Shown in pieces: positions 39,601 through 48,942 of a DNA stretch of 64,000 bases. Under the pieces are notes generated by a model. That model was not told the DNA's origin and searched no databases. It was given only the letters and a program-made list of their open reading frames with translations. A program made the translations under genes and the position numbers. The DNA lies in the NCBI GenBank assembly GCA_026874595.1, contig CM049315.1, positions 12,958,664 through 13,022,663 on the forward strand. The letters are read 5' to 3'. Source of the DNA: Sipunculus nudus (lineage: Eukaryota; Annelida; Sipuncula; Golfingiida; Sipunculidae). Each line of letters opens with the position of its first letter. Position 1 is the stretch's first letter.

Positions 39601-40588
39601 TCAGTTATTTTATTGATTATTACCTCTTGATTTGATTTTCAAATTGATAATCACAAAAAAAAAGTTGTAATATTATGTCAAATAAAGTATATCTGCTGAA
39701 ACAATTTGCTCCCAATGAAAAGACAAAGGATGAAAATGCTTGCAAATAAAATAATTGAAATTAATCAGTTATATCATTCATGATTTTATATTCAATTATT
39801 GACCAGATGCAGTTCAACCATTGAATCAACTACTGTATCAACTATTTGATGTATTTTTTGGGAGCATTCCAAGAGGTTTACAGTTGTCCATATACAGTAG
39901 CCACACCATCTGACTGACATCATTTGAATTAAGTAAAACCACTAAGTTAATAAAGCTATGTAATTCAGGACTATGGCCAGGATCTCAGTACACTGTTATT
40001 ACAAGCGGATGTGAGCTTATCTGATTCTGCGTGACACCATAGAATCAACAATGAGATTAATGTTCTTTTTTCATAATTTAAATTTGTTTTAACTTAATCA
40101 TCCTGTTAGTGCTATTGTTTTGTGTCATCACACTCTTCCAATTAAAATTATTGATCAATGTCATTTGGGAAGCTTTAATTCTGAAAGACAATATCCATTT
40201 AGTAAAACTAATTCATTATCGTGAATCATTGTCACTCTCACTTGTTATATAGGCAAAGGCCCTGTTTGAGAAGATATGCCCCGGGGAGGAGTTTTTACCA
40301 CGAGCACCAAACCCCGAAGATATCATATATTATGATGAGAACAATGAACAAGGAACACCAGCTGAACCTGGCTTTGGCTCAACCAATGAGGAAGCAGACT
40401 CAGCTAAATCCTCCAATCAAAGTGAAGGAGCTGCAGATGACAACAGTTCTGAGAAAACCAGTCAAAACACAGACAGCATAGCAAAAACAAGCCGTGAACC
40501 AACCCTTGAGGAACCTGATGATAAAAAATGTGATGATGTAAAATCAGGAGAAACTGATGATAAGACTATTTCTAATAAAGCAGAATAA
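18599..40588 (+). CDS. CHM: Rab escort protein (Rab geranylgeranyltransferase component A), whole gene
   Basis: Seventeen coding exons join in frame into a predicted 695-residue protein with stop TAA at 40586-40588. REP binds newly made Rab GTPases and presents them to Rab geranylgeranyltransferase, then delivers the prenylated Rab to membranes; it is GDI-like. The N-terminus [17 protein letters not shown] then [20 protein letters not shown] is the dinucleotide-fold-like SCR1 block of the REP/GDI family. Later conserved blocks include [52 protein letters not shown] and [20 protein letters not shown]. Residues about 107-225 form an acidic, low-complexity loop as in vertebrate REP1, and the last about 100 residues form an acidic tail. 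All introns are GT-AG and phases agree throughout. The length (vertebrate REP1 is about 650) fits the family. The gene looks intact. CHM versus CHML is not meaningful outside vertebrates. Confidence 0.95.
22161..23349. repeat. 119-bp tandem repeat, 10 copies, CHM intron 1
   Basis: Copies start at 22161, 22280, 22399, 22518, 22637, 22755, 22874, 22993, 23112 and 23231, so the period is 119 bp with a single 118-bp copy. Each starts TAAAGTGTTATTTGATG and includes GAGTCACCCAATT and CTTTAATGCTTGACAG. First and last copies are the most diverged (ends of the array), inner copies nearly identical, and two sub-types (CAAATAAATTAG/CAAACAGATTAG) alternate. Not coding. Confidence 0.97.
23755..24023 (+). 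repeat. 55/60-bp tandem repeat duplicating the CHM exon 2 splice acceptor
   Basis: Five copies of the block CTTTATATTTCAG|GTATGA are present, the fifth being the true intron 1/exon 2 boundary. The AG|GT junctions fall after 23793, 23853, 23908, 23963 and 24023, spaced 60, 55, 55 and 60. Each upstream copy carries the polypyrimidine-type tract, the AG, and about 20 nt resembling the start of exon 2 (GTATGACWGAGAGC..ACTG), followed by TAGTCCATGGGGTAA-like sequence. Read in the CHM frame, every upstream copy meets a stop within about a dozen codons. Confidence 0.93.
24024..24090 (+). CDS. CHM: CHM exon 2
   Basis: 67 nt, from acceptor TATTTCAG to donor GATAG|GTGAGT. It encodes (G)[21 protein letters not shown](R), the rest of the SCR1 nucleotide-fold-like block. 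It is chosen over the four upstream acceptor copies because only this one stays open. Confidence 0.95.
24215..24234. repeat. 20-bp perfect palindrome
   Basis: ACCAAGTATATATACTTGGT equals its own reverse complement. It is in CHM intron 2, about 200 bp before the mobile element. Probably chance in AT-rich DNA. Confidence 0.8.
26680..26710. repeat. Imperfect hairpin GTATCCACC..GGATAC
   Basis: GTATCCACCAAAAC and GTTTTGCGGATAC pair around a short AGA loop with one bulge. It sits at the start of the part of the element shared with the inverted copy at 7285-8690, and near the far end of that part a similar CTGATTTCTGCGGACAC occurs (28211-28227). It may mark the border of a nested element. Confidence 0.5.
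26990..28130. repeat. 277-bp tandem units, each with two GGTGGCGCCACC-type palindromes
   Basis: AAATCACTCAT recurs at 27061, 27338, 27615 and 27893, so the period is 277-278 bp. Each unit has two related halves of about 138 bp. Both halves read ATATCTC..GTTTGAC..AAATTTTGC..TTATA and then GGTGGCGCCACCT or a one-base variant. The unit is thus an old dimer. Exact palindromes occur near 27150, 27558, 27705 and 27835. Part of the 24440-28430 element. Confidence 0.88.
29194..29266 (+). CDS. CHM: CHM exon 3
   Basis: 73 nt, acceptor TATTGTAG and donor GTGCAG|GTAC. It encodes (R)[15 protein letters not shown] then LQDWIKTVQ. The Y.....WASF.F pattern after the nucleotide-fold-like block is typical of REP/GDI. 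Confidence 0.95.
30015..30145 (+). CDS. CHM: CHM exon 4
   Basis: 131 nt, acceptor AAACAG and donor GTCAA|GTGAGT. It encodes [18 protein letters not shown] and then [23 protein letters not shown]. It leads into the acidic insert. Confidence 0.9.
30660..31041 (+). CDS. CHM: CHM exon 5 (acidic loop)
   Basis: 382 nt, acceptor GATACAG and donor CCAAAG|GTAGAT. It encodes a Glu/Asp/Lys/Ser-rich low-complexity stretch with no folded-domain signature, then returns to conserved sequence with [21 protein letters not shown] loop of this kind between conserved blocks is normal in REPs. Confidence 0.93.
31473..31589 (+). CDS. CHM: CHM exon 6
   Basis: 117 nt, acceptor CCTGTAG and donor GAACAG|GTATGT, phase 0 at both ends. 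It encodes [20 protein letters not shown] and then [19 protein letters not shown], part of the conserved Rab-binding platform region. Confidence 0.95.
31738..31967. repeat. Interspersed repeat, copy 1 (CHM intron 6)
   Basis: Aligns by eye with 47466-47684 in the same orientation. Shared blocks include GTTACTCTTAGAAAG, AAAATATTTCCTA, TGTTCACATT..GTTGTATGTTGAAA, AGCACCTGTAACATCA, AACTGATTTATTTGTC and TAGACATCTTGCATTT. No coding sense and no terminal structure seen, so the class is unknown. Confidence 0.75.
32110..32230 (+). CDS. CHM: CHM exon 7
   Basis: 121 nt, acceptor AACACAG and donor TATCAAG|GTAAAG. It encodes [20 protein letters not shown] and then [20 protein letters not shown], one of the best-conserved REP/GDI blocks. 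Confidence 0.97.
32962..33077 (+). CDS. CHM: CHM exon 8
   Basis: 116 nt, acceptor CTTTCAG and donor ACTGAG|GTGGGC. It encodes [20 protein letters not shown] and then [20 protein letters not shown] later donor (GTTAGT at 33112) would keep the frame open but break the phase with exon 9, so the earlier one is chosen. Confidence 0.92.
33797..33903 (+). CDS. CHM: CHM exon 9
   Basis: 107 nt, acceptor TTCCCAG and donor TGTAG|GTAAGG. It encodes [20 protein letters not shown] and then [16 protein letters not shown], the most diagnostic REP/GDI motif region (LYG.GELPQ.F.R). Confidence 0.97.
34524..34598 (+). CDS. CHM: CHM exon 10
   Basis: 75 nt, acceptor ATCTCAG and donor GAGAAAAA|GTAAGT. It encodes [20 protein letters not shown] and then DNEKK; CAVFGG.Y.L is a conserved block. 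Confidence 0.96.
35516..35560 (+). CDS. CHM: CHM exon 11
   Basis: 45-nt micro-exon, acceptor TTTTTAG and donor AGCAA|GTAAGT, phase 2 on both sides. It encodes [14 protein letters not shown]. Confidence 0.9.
35948..36010 (+). CDS. CHM: CHM exon 12
   Basis: 63 nt, acceptor GATTGCAG and donor ACCAG|GTGAGT. It encodes [19 protein letters not shown]. Confidence 0.9.
36317..36377 (+). CDS. CHM: CHM exon 13
   Basis: 61 nt, acceptor TTCTACAG and donor GAGCAT|GTAAGT. It encodes [20 protein letters not shown], with the conserved SRA.L.TD pattern. Confidence 0.94.
36870..37090. repeat. GTCTGTCT-rich interspersed repeat remnant (CHM intron 13)
   Basis: A TCTGTCTGTCTCTCTGTCTG run followed by TTTTTGTGCGATAACTTTTC and AT-rich sequence. 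Similar phrasing (CGTCCGTCTGTCTGCC) occurs near 41195 in the intergenic region. Probably an old dispersed repeat; family not recognised. Confidence 0.4.
37330..37680. repeat. Degenerate GACTTGGACT-rich repeat (CHM intron 13)
   Basis: Many variants of GACTTGGACTCGAG/GACTTGAGTCC occur in about 350 bp, in both directions around 37500. Low-complexity dispersed repeat; no coding frame. Confidence 0.5.
37894..37990 (+). CDS. CHM: CHM exon 14
   Basis: 97 nt, acceptor TTTTACAG and donor GGAATGT|GTAAGT. It encodes [20 protein letters not shown] and then [12 protein letters not shown]. Confidence 0.93.
38568..38657 (+). CDS. CHM: CHM exon 15
   Basis: 90 nt, acceptor GTTGTAG and donor GTGAAG|GTACGG. 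It encodes [20 protein letters not shown] and then [15 protein letters not shown] is conserved in REPs. Confidence 0.95.
39211..39368 (+). CDS. CHM: CHM exon 16
   Basis: 158 nt, acceptor TTTTCAG and donor AGAGAG|GTAGGT. It encodes [20 protein letters not shown] and onward to [15 protein letters not shown]. The (K)P..LWALYF-like block and the D...V..A transition into exon 17 match REP C-terminal sequence. Confidence 0.95.
39402..39592 (+). mobile_element. 191-bp fragment of the GCGAACCTGTG element with 22-bp flanking direct repeats
   Basis: It starts exactly at the element's left end (AGCGAACCTGTGAGCTTATG) and matches about 190 bp of the copies at 24440 and 42290, then stops. The 22 bases at 39380-39401 (AATGGTCATCAG...TTTTATT) are repeated exactly at 39593-39614. 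It lies 33 bp downstream of the CHM exon 16 donor. Confidence 0.85.
40253..40588 (+). CDS. CHM: CHM exon 17 (terminal)
   Basis: 336 nt including TAA, acceptor TTATATAG. It opens [20 protein letters not shown] then PEDIIYYDE, the conserved last folded part (FP.ICP.EEF.P..P..EDI). After that comes about 80 residues of acidic/polar tail (Glu, Asp, Ser, Lys) with no motif. Confidence 0.96.
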   Translation, partial: AKALFEKICPGEEFLPRAPNPEDIIYYDENNEQGTPAEPGFGSTNEEADSAKSSNQSEGAADDNSSEKTSQNTDSIAKTSREPTLEEPDDKKCDDVKSGETDDKTISNKAE

Positions 40589-42289
<1,701 letters not shown>

Positions 42290-43155
42290 AGCGAACCTGT
42301 GAGCTTATGCGATGGTGCGCCGTGGGTCGACTGTACGTTAACCATAGCTATCTCAAAAAGGGCAGATTTTTCAAAAATCTTCAAAAAGATTTTTTGCAAA
42401 AAATCAGTCATCAGAAAAACTCTATCTGATTTTGTTTATTTTTTTCTAACTGCATTTTCTTAGATTTTATAGGGAAAAAGCTTTAAAAATCTTCTCCGAA
42501 ACTGTCCAGCCAAATTGTCCAATTTTTCACATAAATGATCCCTGGAACAATCTCTCTCAAGTTTGTTCGAATGGTTCCAGTTTGGAGATGTTTGGCCGAG
42601 TTACAGGAGGTTGAACTTTGTCATCTTTCCAAAAAAGAACACTAAAATTAAAATCTCAGAAACGACTAGAGCTATAATCACCAAATTTTATACCAATGTT
42701 TGTCACATGTCATATCTGAAATTGAGGTATTGGTGGCGCCACCTACATTGATGTGTTTTTTACTAGCGAAAATGTAATTTTAAACTCTTCTAGCTTATAC
42801 CCTGATTTATGATGAAACTGTAAAGCTGATTGGTTTAAACTTTACAAGAATTATTCTCTGGTAGGGTTCTGCCAGTTTTATAAGAATAGATTGGGTGAAT
42901 ACAGCCTTTAAAAAAGCACTGTAGCCAATTGAAAAAGGCTTTCTGTGTTTGAAAACAGATTTGACCACATGCTGAGTTTCAGCAGCCAAGTCAAGAGTTC
43001 ACTCAGTACAAACAGGTCGGGTCCAGACATCACCATGGCAACTGACCTGGCTCTGATGGGTGTCTAGACAATGTGTCTATACGTCTAGGCACAGCACATT
43101 AACCTCCATTAATACTCCCAAACTTTGCACAGGTTCGCATTAGGCCTGTAGGCCT
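42290..43155 (+). mobile_element. Second full-length copy of the GCGAACCTGTG inverted-end element, about 870 bp
   Basis: It starts AGCGAACCTGTGAGCTTATG after CCCCTTTTT and ends GCACAGGTTCGCATTAGG plus AGGCCTGTAGGCC hairpin, the same ends as the 4-kb copy. Shared interior includes TGTACGTTAACCATAGCTATC, AACTGTCCAGCCAAATTGTCC, one GGTGGCGCCACC at about 42732 and GTCAAGAGTTCACTCAGT near 42990. It has only one palindrome and no 277-bp array, so copies differ mainly in central repeat content. No open frame of note. Confidence 0.78.
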
Positions 43156-43375
43156 TGTTTCGTTTACTTAACTAATCTTAACTAGAATTCACCCTTCTTG
43201 GAAAATGCCAGTTTCGCATCAACCTATTGATATAAGATTATGTTAGTTTCCATTCTATAATCTTACAGAATCAAGAAACACGGGTAAGCTATTGGTTTAG
43301 AAACAACAGCCCTTCCAACTGCTGACCATTTGTCAACCAACACTGGTCTCTGGAATTAACAATAAGAAATTATGG

Positions 43376-44386
43376 CTATCCAGCTTTGACTTCCTTAACG
43401 TGCATGAGGGAACACGTATTTAATATATTAGATTTATTGGTTAATATTTCATATACGGAAAGTATTAATTGGTCTTCTTCTTTTTCTTCTTCTATAATGA
43501 TCTTTTCGGCGTTTCTACAGCTTTCGCCTCTGCAATCTCCACATGCAGTAACACATTTGAGACCATTTTTGCGGCATGAACAGACAATTGTTCCGCACGG
43601 GTTTTTGGTCGACAGTCTACATTTGCACGTTATAAACTTAAGAATGCTGTCTGGTTCTGCAGCCAAATCCGTCATCAGTGGCGTGAGGCTGTTACCTAAC
43701 AATTTCCACCCCCAGTGCTCAGGGTCCAGTTCGTTGTTGTTCAGTTTCTTCCAAATCATCACCTGCAGGTGGACCCGTAAACTGTGAAAATGTGCTGCTC
43801 TTTCTGTAGGTGGTAGTTTCTGGGGATCAAGTGATGTTTTGCATGTTGAAATCATTTCCATGAATTTAGCATACCGCAGACTGTTCAAGGACTCACCTTC
43901 TCTGCCACCACAGAGTAGCACAAACAATCGGATGCCAGCTTTGCCGATTTCATCTGGTGACATCTTAGGATCATCCATTATACATGATATCTGCTGTATT
44001 ACCTCGGACTGTTTCATCTTTGAAAGAAAACTAGTTTTGTCCTGGCCAAAAGTGACAGAAGTAGTATCACAAACAGTCCATGCATGAAGAAACAATATGT
44101 GTTTTGTGACTGTTTTGCCAGCCTTGTTGACAAGATCACATATTTTCCATGATTTATTGGCCTTCTGTTTCACAGACGATTTTGCCTCAGACTTGAAACA
44201 TATATCTGCCATATCTTCATTCCAGTGGTACATCAAGAGAACTAGCAGGTCAGTGTCATCTGCTTCAACGGTGACTTCTCTACCCTGTGTTGCATACTGA
44301 AGAGCACACGCAACTATCTTGGTGTCAGCGTCTCCTGTGCTGACATGTACAATTTTACCATCATCTTGCAGGGAGCGACACAGCAA
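43376..44386 (-). CDS. Longest surviving frame of the broken element: nuclease C-half and Cys cluster, 336 aa
   Basis: Open from an internal Met to TGA. It holds GDADTKIV, TVEADDTDLLVLLMYHW, HAWTVCDTTS and, at residues about 250-290, a C.C....C.....C.C....LKC...CGDC..ESC cluster resembling CxC/TSO1-like zinc knots. The natural upstream continuation (NKAQFISLL) is in another frame, so this is not a full protein. Related proteins usually have Gly before CDTTS; here Val, from a single base change (family recollection, unchecked). Confidence 0.65.
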   Translation of the reverse strand: MLCRSLQDDGKIVHVSTGDADTKIVACALQYATQGREVTVEADDTDLLVLLMYHWNEDMADICFKSEAKSSVKQKANKSWKICDLVNKAGKTVTKHILFLHAWTVCDTTSVTFGQDKTSFLSKMKQSEVIQQISCIMDDPKMSPDEIGKAGIRLFVLLCGGREGESLNSLRYAKFMEMISTCKTSLDPQKLPPTERAAHFHSLRVHLQVMIWKKLNNNELDPEHWGWKLLGNSLTPLMTDLAAEPDSILKFITCKCRLSTKNPCGTIVCSCRKNGLKCVTACGDCRGESCRNAEKIIIEEEKEEDQLILSVYEILTNKSNILNTCSLMHVKEVKAG

Positions 44387-45110
44387 TGAGATGAACTGTG
44401 CCTTGTTTTTCTCATTTGTAAGAAAAAGATCTGCTGGTTGTTGTGGGCCATCATAGATTCACTGAGGAATATATCCGCACACGTCTTGCCAAGTCTTCTT
44501 ACATGCTCGTGGTCTTTGATTGATGGGCTCTGACCATAGCCATCAAATACGACACAGCAGTCTCCGTACTTGGTCTGAACATAATCTACATATTGGTTGG
44601 CTATGTCTTTGTGCGTTGTTTTTTTTTTCATCCATTTTACCCTATGCAAAAGTGCCCCGCCATCAAGCACATGTATGGCCTCTTTAGTAAGCTCACATGG
44701 CTTCACACCTGAAGTCAGGAATTTAGCTAGCTGGGCCTTTGCTGGTTTTCGAATAGCATCATTTTTGAATAAAGAGGTTGGCACTGCTGTCAGTTCATAA
44801 TCAAAATACGGTGCCATATTTCCTGTCTCTGTACTATAGCAATCAGGCGAGGAAATAAAATATTTGGATCGATTTGAACCTTCTGCTTGTCAACTTTGAC
44901 CCCAGTGTACAAATGATCCAATGCTCGAGCTTGCTCGCTTCTTTCAATGGATGCCTTCGTGACACTCATATTGTCGAGTTGTTTGTAGATTTTTGCCCCA
45001 ACCTCCTCTGTCTGATGCCAGTTCAAATCCTCCTGAACCTGCCTGAAGCACTTAAACCAGAAGACAAAGAACGCAGTTTCTGTTCGTTCACATCAAAGGG
45101 GTCATGATGC

Positions 45111-45229
45111 TTGAACCATGTCTGGATGTTGTTCAGGTCTTTGAAATAACGCTGACATTTGGATTTTCCTTGAACCATGTCTGGTTGTTGTTCAGGTCTT
45201 TGAAATCACGCTGACATTTGGATTTTCCT
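45111..45229. repeat. 59-60-bp tandem duplication inside the broken element
   Basis: The segment TTGAACCATGTCTGGWTGTT through GCTGACATTTGGATTTTCC occurs twice in a row, with two base differences. It falls in the coding remnant and adds to its disruption. Confidence 0.9.
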
Positions 45230-47465
45230 AGCTCAATGTGTTGCTGCTCACTGGAGTCTAGCTTCATGTTAGTCAGCGTCGTCATGCCCTCATGGACTTC
45301 AGTACATTTGTGCATACTGTAGATCCACTACAGGCGGACGGACTCGGTCATGCCTCTTCCTCTGGTCAGTCCTCCTCGACTCTTGATAGACCGCATCATG
45401 ACTTGTTCAATGGTTAGATCCATCCAAAGACCTGCCCAGTATCTTCTAGTTCTGCGGACAGTGTGAAATCCATCCTCGGCGAAACAGTTACACAGCCAAG
45501 GATAGTCATTGGGCAAATCTTGCATCATTTGCAGATAAAGACGTGCACTTTTTGCATAGTTGGCCACCTGTCATAAAATGGCCAGTAGCAGTAAATAAAT
45601 TCAACATCCTACCAACCGCGATGAGATGAAGACTCCAATCTCTTGTCCTTTCAGCTCTAATGAATAACTTAAGAGTTTCAACATATTCTATATACTGCAA
45701 CCAAAGCCTTCTTGTTGGCGACCTGTCTGCAAGCATTGCTTTATATTTCGCCAAGCAGATCTCCAATTTACAAATTCATTTGATTCAAAGATGCAAGGAA
45801 CTGGTATAGATTTATCTCTTACTCCGTCATACAAAGCTTTCATCTTCTTTGTTTCTGTTTCATCAAGTTCATCCTCTAGGATTGTGATGTCTCTCTCCAT
45901 CTCTCCAAGATTCTTGTCATTTGGTCCATTATCTACACAGGTATGCTCAATGGAAGATGCATGCCCGACTCCACTGTCTCATACATGTTCTGCAAGTGGA
46001 TGCTCATCTATTTTTGTAAATGTGAAAGCTTGGTTCCCATTATGCAAGGCACATGGAACTTTTCCCATAAAATGCTGGTTCATTAAAGCGGCCTCCACCA
46101 TAAAATGCCCACGTAACGCCCTAGAAATTGCCTTTCCTGACATCATATGATGATCTGCATTTGGTCCATATACGATTTCTAGTGCCTCCTCTAATCCTGA
46201 ACCTTTCATCATGGATCCAATGCGACCAAGGAAACCCATCATTGTATGAAATCTGCCAAGTCTGCAAACTATCTTCATTGAATTAGCAGTAATTATTTCC
46301 ATAGCTTTCAGCCACAAAGGTTGATCAAATGTTATACATGGCGTTTGCATATTCAGTTGCCTAGCTTGGCTTTGAATATAGAGCAATGTAGAGTAGATGC
46401 ATTTTCATCCGAAAGATTCAAGTCAATGATTGGCTGAAGCAGCGTTTTGGATTTTGAAGCAGGGTACTGATCTCCAGAGAAAACATGCTGCATAAACCCC
46501 GACCAGTTTGGTCTAGGATTTTCAGCCTCACTGAATAAGCCACCTGAGTGCCAAAGAAAATCAGAGCACAGTTCCGAGGGCAATGTGTATGGAACCTGTA
46601 GTTCAATAATTGGTCTATAATTAACTGATGCCAGACCTTTTCCAGATGGTCCTATGTATTGATGAATGGGAACCCCCCTATCCTTTAAGAGATCATTTAC
46701 ACTCGGATTCGGAATTTAATTCGGATGGAATCAACATTTTCAAGAGGAATTGCAGATTGCGTGGGATCCATTTCTTGCCACGATTGGTATTTTCCATGTC
46801 CTCGCAGGTAGGATAATTGGATAGGTCATACTCCCTTTCTTAAATTTCTGCTCTTATGATCCTTGCTGCAGTCTTGATAACACGTTCTGTTTCATCTACA
46901 ATGTTATCTTCCTTACCTGCGTACCAGCTATCATTTATTATGAACTTTGCCATGTTTCTGAAACAAACAACAATTTTACGGCCTCTGATTTCAGCGAAGA
47001 AAATAAATCCCTTGTAATGTTCCTTAAGTTTTTGTTTGAGCCTCTTAACACCGTAAACTTCTGAATGACCAGCAAATGTTGCCATTTTTTCATGTAGTTC
47101 TGAAACTGTGTACAGTTCCATATCACCCTCATATTCGAGCCAATCACAAAGCATATCAAACCATTGCTTCAGCTGTTTTGCTTCGGGTCGGCCTTGAGTC
47201 TTCTTTATTGCTGATGCTCCGAATTAGATCATTAAAAAGTGGGGAATTGACGCTAATATTACTCTTTTTTCATGCTTTATTTCAAAGAAGTCGTCTCTTT
47301 TTTTACAGAGGACTTACCCTTTTTTCAGTCATTTACCTTTGTCAGGCCGCGGATGCTACTTAGTGTCATGATCTGCAATAGGTGTGCTGTATTCAACTGC
47401 AGGGAAAAAATCAGAATTTGAGGACAGTGACAGTGTGTTGTACCTGGGATTATTGCAGGCAGGAC

Positions 47466-47684
47466 TATGTTACTCTTAGAAAGGAAATCAAATGAAAATA
47501 TTTCCTAGTATGGTTGTATAATACCAATGTTCACATTTCGTTGTATGTTGAAATGCCTGCAATCTAAAATGACCATATTGGAATGCATGGAGCACCTGTA
47601 ACATCAGTAACTGATTTATTTGTCTGGAGAGAATTGATGCATAAGCAGTCCGTTAGACATCTTGCATTTTTGCGGAAGGCCTGT
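47466..47684. repeat. Interspersed repeat, copy 2
   Basis: Counterpart of 31738-31967; see the shared blocks listed there. It lies just beyond the N-terminal end of the broken transposon-type gene. Confidence 0.75.
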
Positions 47685-48480
47685 ATAATGCATCCGGTCT
47701 GTTTACTATTATGTACATATTTTCACTTCCTGGCTGCAAAGTAGTGCTGTGAATACGACAGTAATGTTTATCAATAGTCAAATATGCATTACACATAGAT
47801 GTACTGAGCATTAATCAATGGAAATATGTTAAATCGCATAGAGGTGTATAGAGTATTATAATCATAGTTAACTGCAGATGCAATTTATGGACTCCACATT
47901 GCCCGGTCACTACAAAAAGGAATCGAGGAGTCCATTCTTGTGGGCGACTGATGGTGGATATCATTTGTAATTTTTGTGCTGAAATTGATTCCAGATTTGA
48001 TACCATTAGGGATCGAAGTAACAAAAAAATCAAAGGATCTATATTTTTCGGGCCACACTACAACTTTACCCGGGCCCTTTTCATAATTGCCATCATCTAG
48101 CAGGCTTCAAAATCTTTTCTCATTAACCGGTTGTCGGACTTTGATGATTTTTGCATCTAGATTGAGCTTTTCGAGGGTACTAAATCTGAAAATAAGGGTG
48201 TGACATTTATTGAAGGTAAAAATTTGTCAGTCATAACTGTAATACAATAGCGAAGTAAAGGCGTTATACATGGCATCTGGTCTGCACATGCACTTTAAAA
48301 GTGCCAAATATTGAAAAATAGCTGTAATTAATACAGGCATGATCTATGATGTAAAAACAATATAGTTTTATACCAATTTAAGCATTATCAATTTACATCA
48401 GGACTGTAGAATGTTCACATGTTCTGTGTTCGCAAGAATAGATATAAACAGTCTGTATAGGTACAGCCTTGAAATCCGTG
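47685..48480. other. Intergenic DNA, nothing recognised
   Basis: Low-complexity-free AT-rich sequence; short open frames without resemblance or codon structure. Confidence 0.5.
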
Positions 48481-48942
48481 TGTCATCTGTATCCTACGCT
48501 TTTTTCACTGCGCTTTACCTATAGGCCTATACCTATATCGTAAGCGCTGTTTGTTTTGACCTCGTATCCTGAATTGCTACACCAGAGGGGAGCACTGTAT
48601 TTTTGTCCAATCAGATGAAACCCTGTGCTGGAAGACAAAACGGTTTACCAGCCAAGCGAGGAATACAGGGAGCCAATGTTGTTCATTTTGTTTTGAGTGA
48701 CAGCTCATCGTGTGTCATCTGTATCCTACGCTTTTTTCACTGCGCTTTACCTATAGGCCTATATCTATATCGTAAGCGCTGTTTGTTTTGACCTCGTATC
48801 CTGAATTGCTACACCAGAGGGGAGCACTGTATTTTTGTCCAATCAGATGAAACCCTGTGCTGGAAGACAAAACGGTTTACCAGCCAAGCGAGGAATACAG
48901 GGAGCCAATGTTGTTTATTTCGTTTTGAGTGACAGCTCATCG
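48481..48942. repeat. 232-bp tandem duplication
   Basis: TGTCATCTGTATCCTACGC begins at 48481 and again at 48713. Both copies run through CCTATAGGCCTATA, CGTAAGCGCTG, CCAATCAGATGAAACC and GAGTGACAGCTCATCG, with only a handful of differences (for example TTCATTTTG/TTTATTTCG). Higher GC than the surroundings. Neither strand has a convincing gene. Confidence 0.93.

Larger units (their letters stand above)
43376..47220 (-). pseudogene. Broken transposon-type gene with FEN/XPG-like nuclease core and Cys cluster (probably Academ-like)
   Basis: Successive minus-strand frames form one degraded protein of over 1000 residues. In order: ELYTVSELHEKM...FFAEIRGRKIVVCFRNMA (47150-46850), VPYTLPSELCSDFLW (about 46560), CITFDQPLW..CRLGRFHTMMGFLGRIG..LEEALE..YGPN (46350-46170), GRFHT-type block through FAQ (45770-45500), then VVFDGY (44550), GDADTKIV (44330), ADDTDLLVLL (44250), VCDTTS (44065) and a Cys cluster CKCRL..CGTIVCSCRKNGLKC..CGDC..ESC (43630-43530). 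FDG, D.D, D.D.L and CD are spaced like the acidic metal ligands of FEN/XPG-family nucleases. Frames change near 46830, 46420, 45980, 45340, 45000 and 44400, and stops interrupt several blocks. Large multicopy proteins of this layout are known from many invertebrates; some Academ transposons carry an XPG-type nuclease, hence the label, which is inference. I see no terminal inverted repeats. Confidence 0.7.
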
